Below are positions 12,621-12,658 of a stretch of DNA of 12,658 nt, piece after piece. The position numbers were made by a program, and so were the translations under genes. Position 1 is the stretch's first letter; the number at the start of each line of letters is the position of its first letter. Location of the stretch: contig JAITVF010000160.1 in assembly GCA_031285945.1 (NCBI GenBank), positions 1-12,658 of the forward strand, in the 5' to 3' direction. Source of the stretch: Oscillospiraceae bacterium (GTDB taxonomy: Bacteria; Bacillota; Clostridia; Oscillospirales; Ruminococcaceae). The notes under the pieces were generated by a model that was not told where the DNA came from, ran no database searches, and worked only from the letters and a program-made list of their open reading frames with translations.

Positions 12621-12658
12621 TGCATGACGGACTTCTCACGAATTGGCTTGCCGAGGGC

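Overview
The window looks like a chromosomal segment of an anaerobic, endospore-forming member of the Clostridia, probably one of the higher-G+C lineages. The evidence is the sporulation genes ylbJ, yqfC and yqfD, the Firmicute gene order yqfC-yqfD-phoH-ybeY-dgkA, a Firmicute-type pyridoxamine kinase, strong SD sequences and G+C-rich coding regions separated by A+T-rich promoters. Genus or species cannot be fixed from the sequence alone. No phage, plasmid, CRISPR or transposase gene was seen.

Layout, left to right. (1) Positions 1-29 hold a strong leftward sigma-A-type promoter for a gene outside the window. A leftward histidine-phosphatase-family gene (128-715) follows; its catalytic RHG motif reads RNA. 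(2) The sporulation block has leftward ylbJ (986-2089), rightward yqfC (2214-2510, behind a sigma-E-like promoter) and yqfD (2693-3898). Two near-identical copies of a small palindromic element, in opposite orientation, bracket ylbJ and yqfC; the second lies between yqfC and yqfD. (3) After a terminator-like hairpin and an A+T-rich promoter region come phoH, ybeY and dgkA, tightly packed or overlapping, then an unrecognised membrane protein gene. pgpH and era, frequent members of this cluster, are absent. (4) A leftward two-gene unit encodes a DUF4358-like lipoprotein and a DUF1624-like membrane acyltransferase. It starts from a near-consensus promoter with a roughly 150-nt G+C-rich structured leader and ends at a good terminator. 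(5) A long non-coding stretch rich in inverted repeats precedes pyridoxamine kinase and an ECF-transporter S component, probably a vitamin B6 salvage pair. (6) A leftward lipoprotein gene converges on the S-component gene. (7) metA (homoserine O-acetyltransferase type, Glu111 present) has its own promoter, followed by tRNA-Asp(GTC) and tRNA-Gly(GCC) behind a consensus promoter.

Functionally this is mostly housekeeping and sporulation sequence: mother-cell sporulation proteins, 16S rRNA maturation (YbeY with PhoH), undecaprenol or diacylglycerol phosphorylation (DgkA), B6 uptake and phosphorylation, and the first committed step of methionine synthesis. The most unusual items are the inverted pair of miniature elements, the substituted phosphatase active site, the structured leader of the lipoprotein-acyltransferase operon, and the repeat-rich region upstream of the B6 genes. 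None amounts to clear evidence of a wholly new system.
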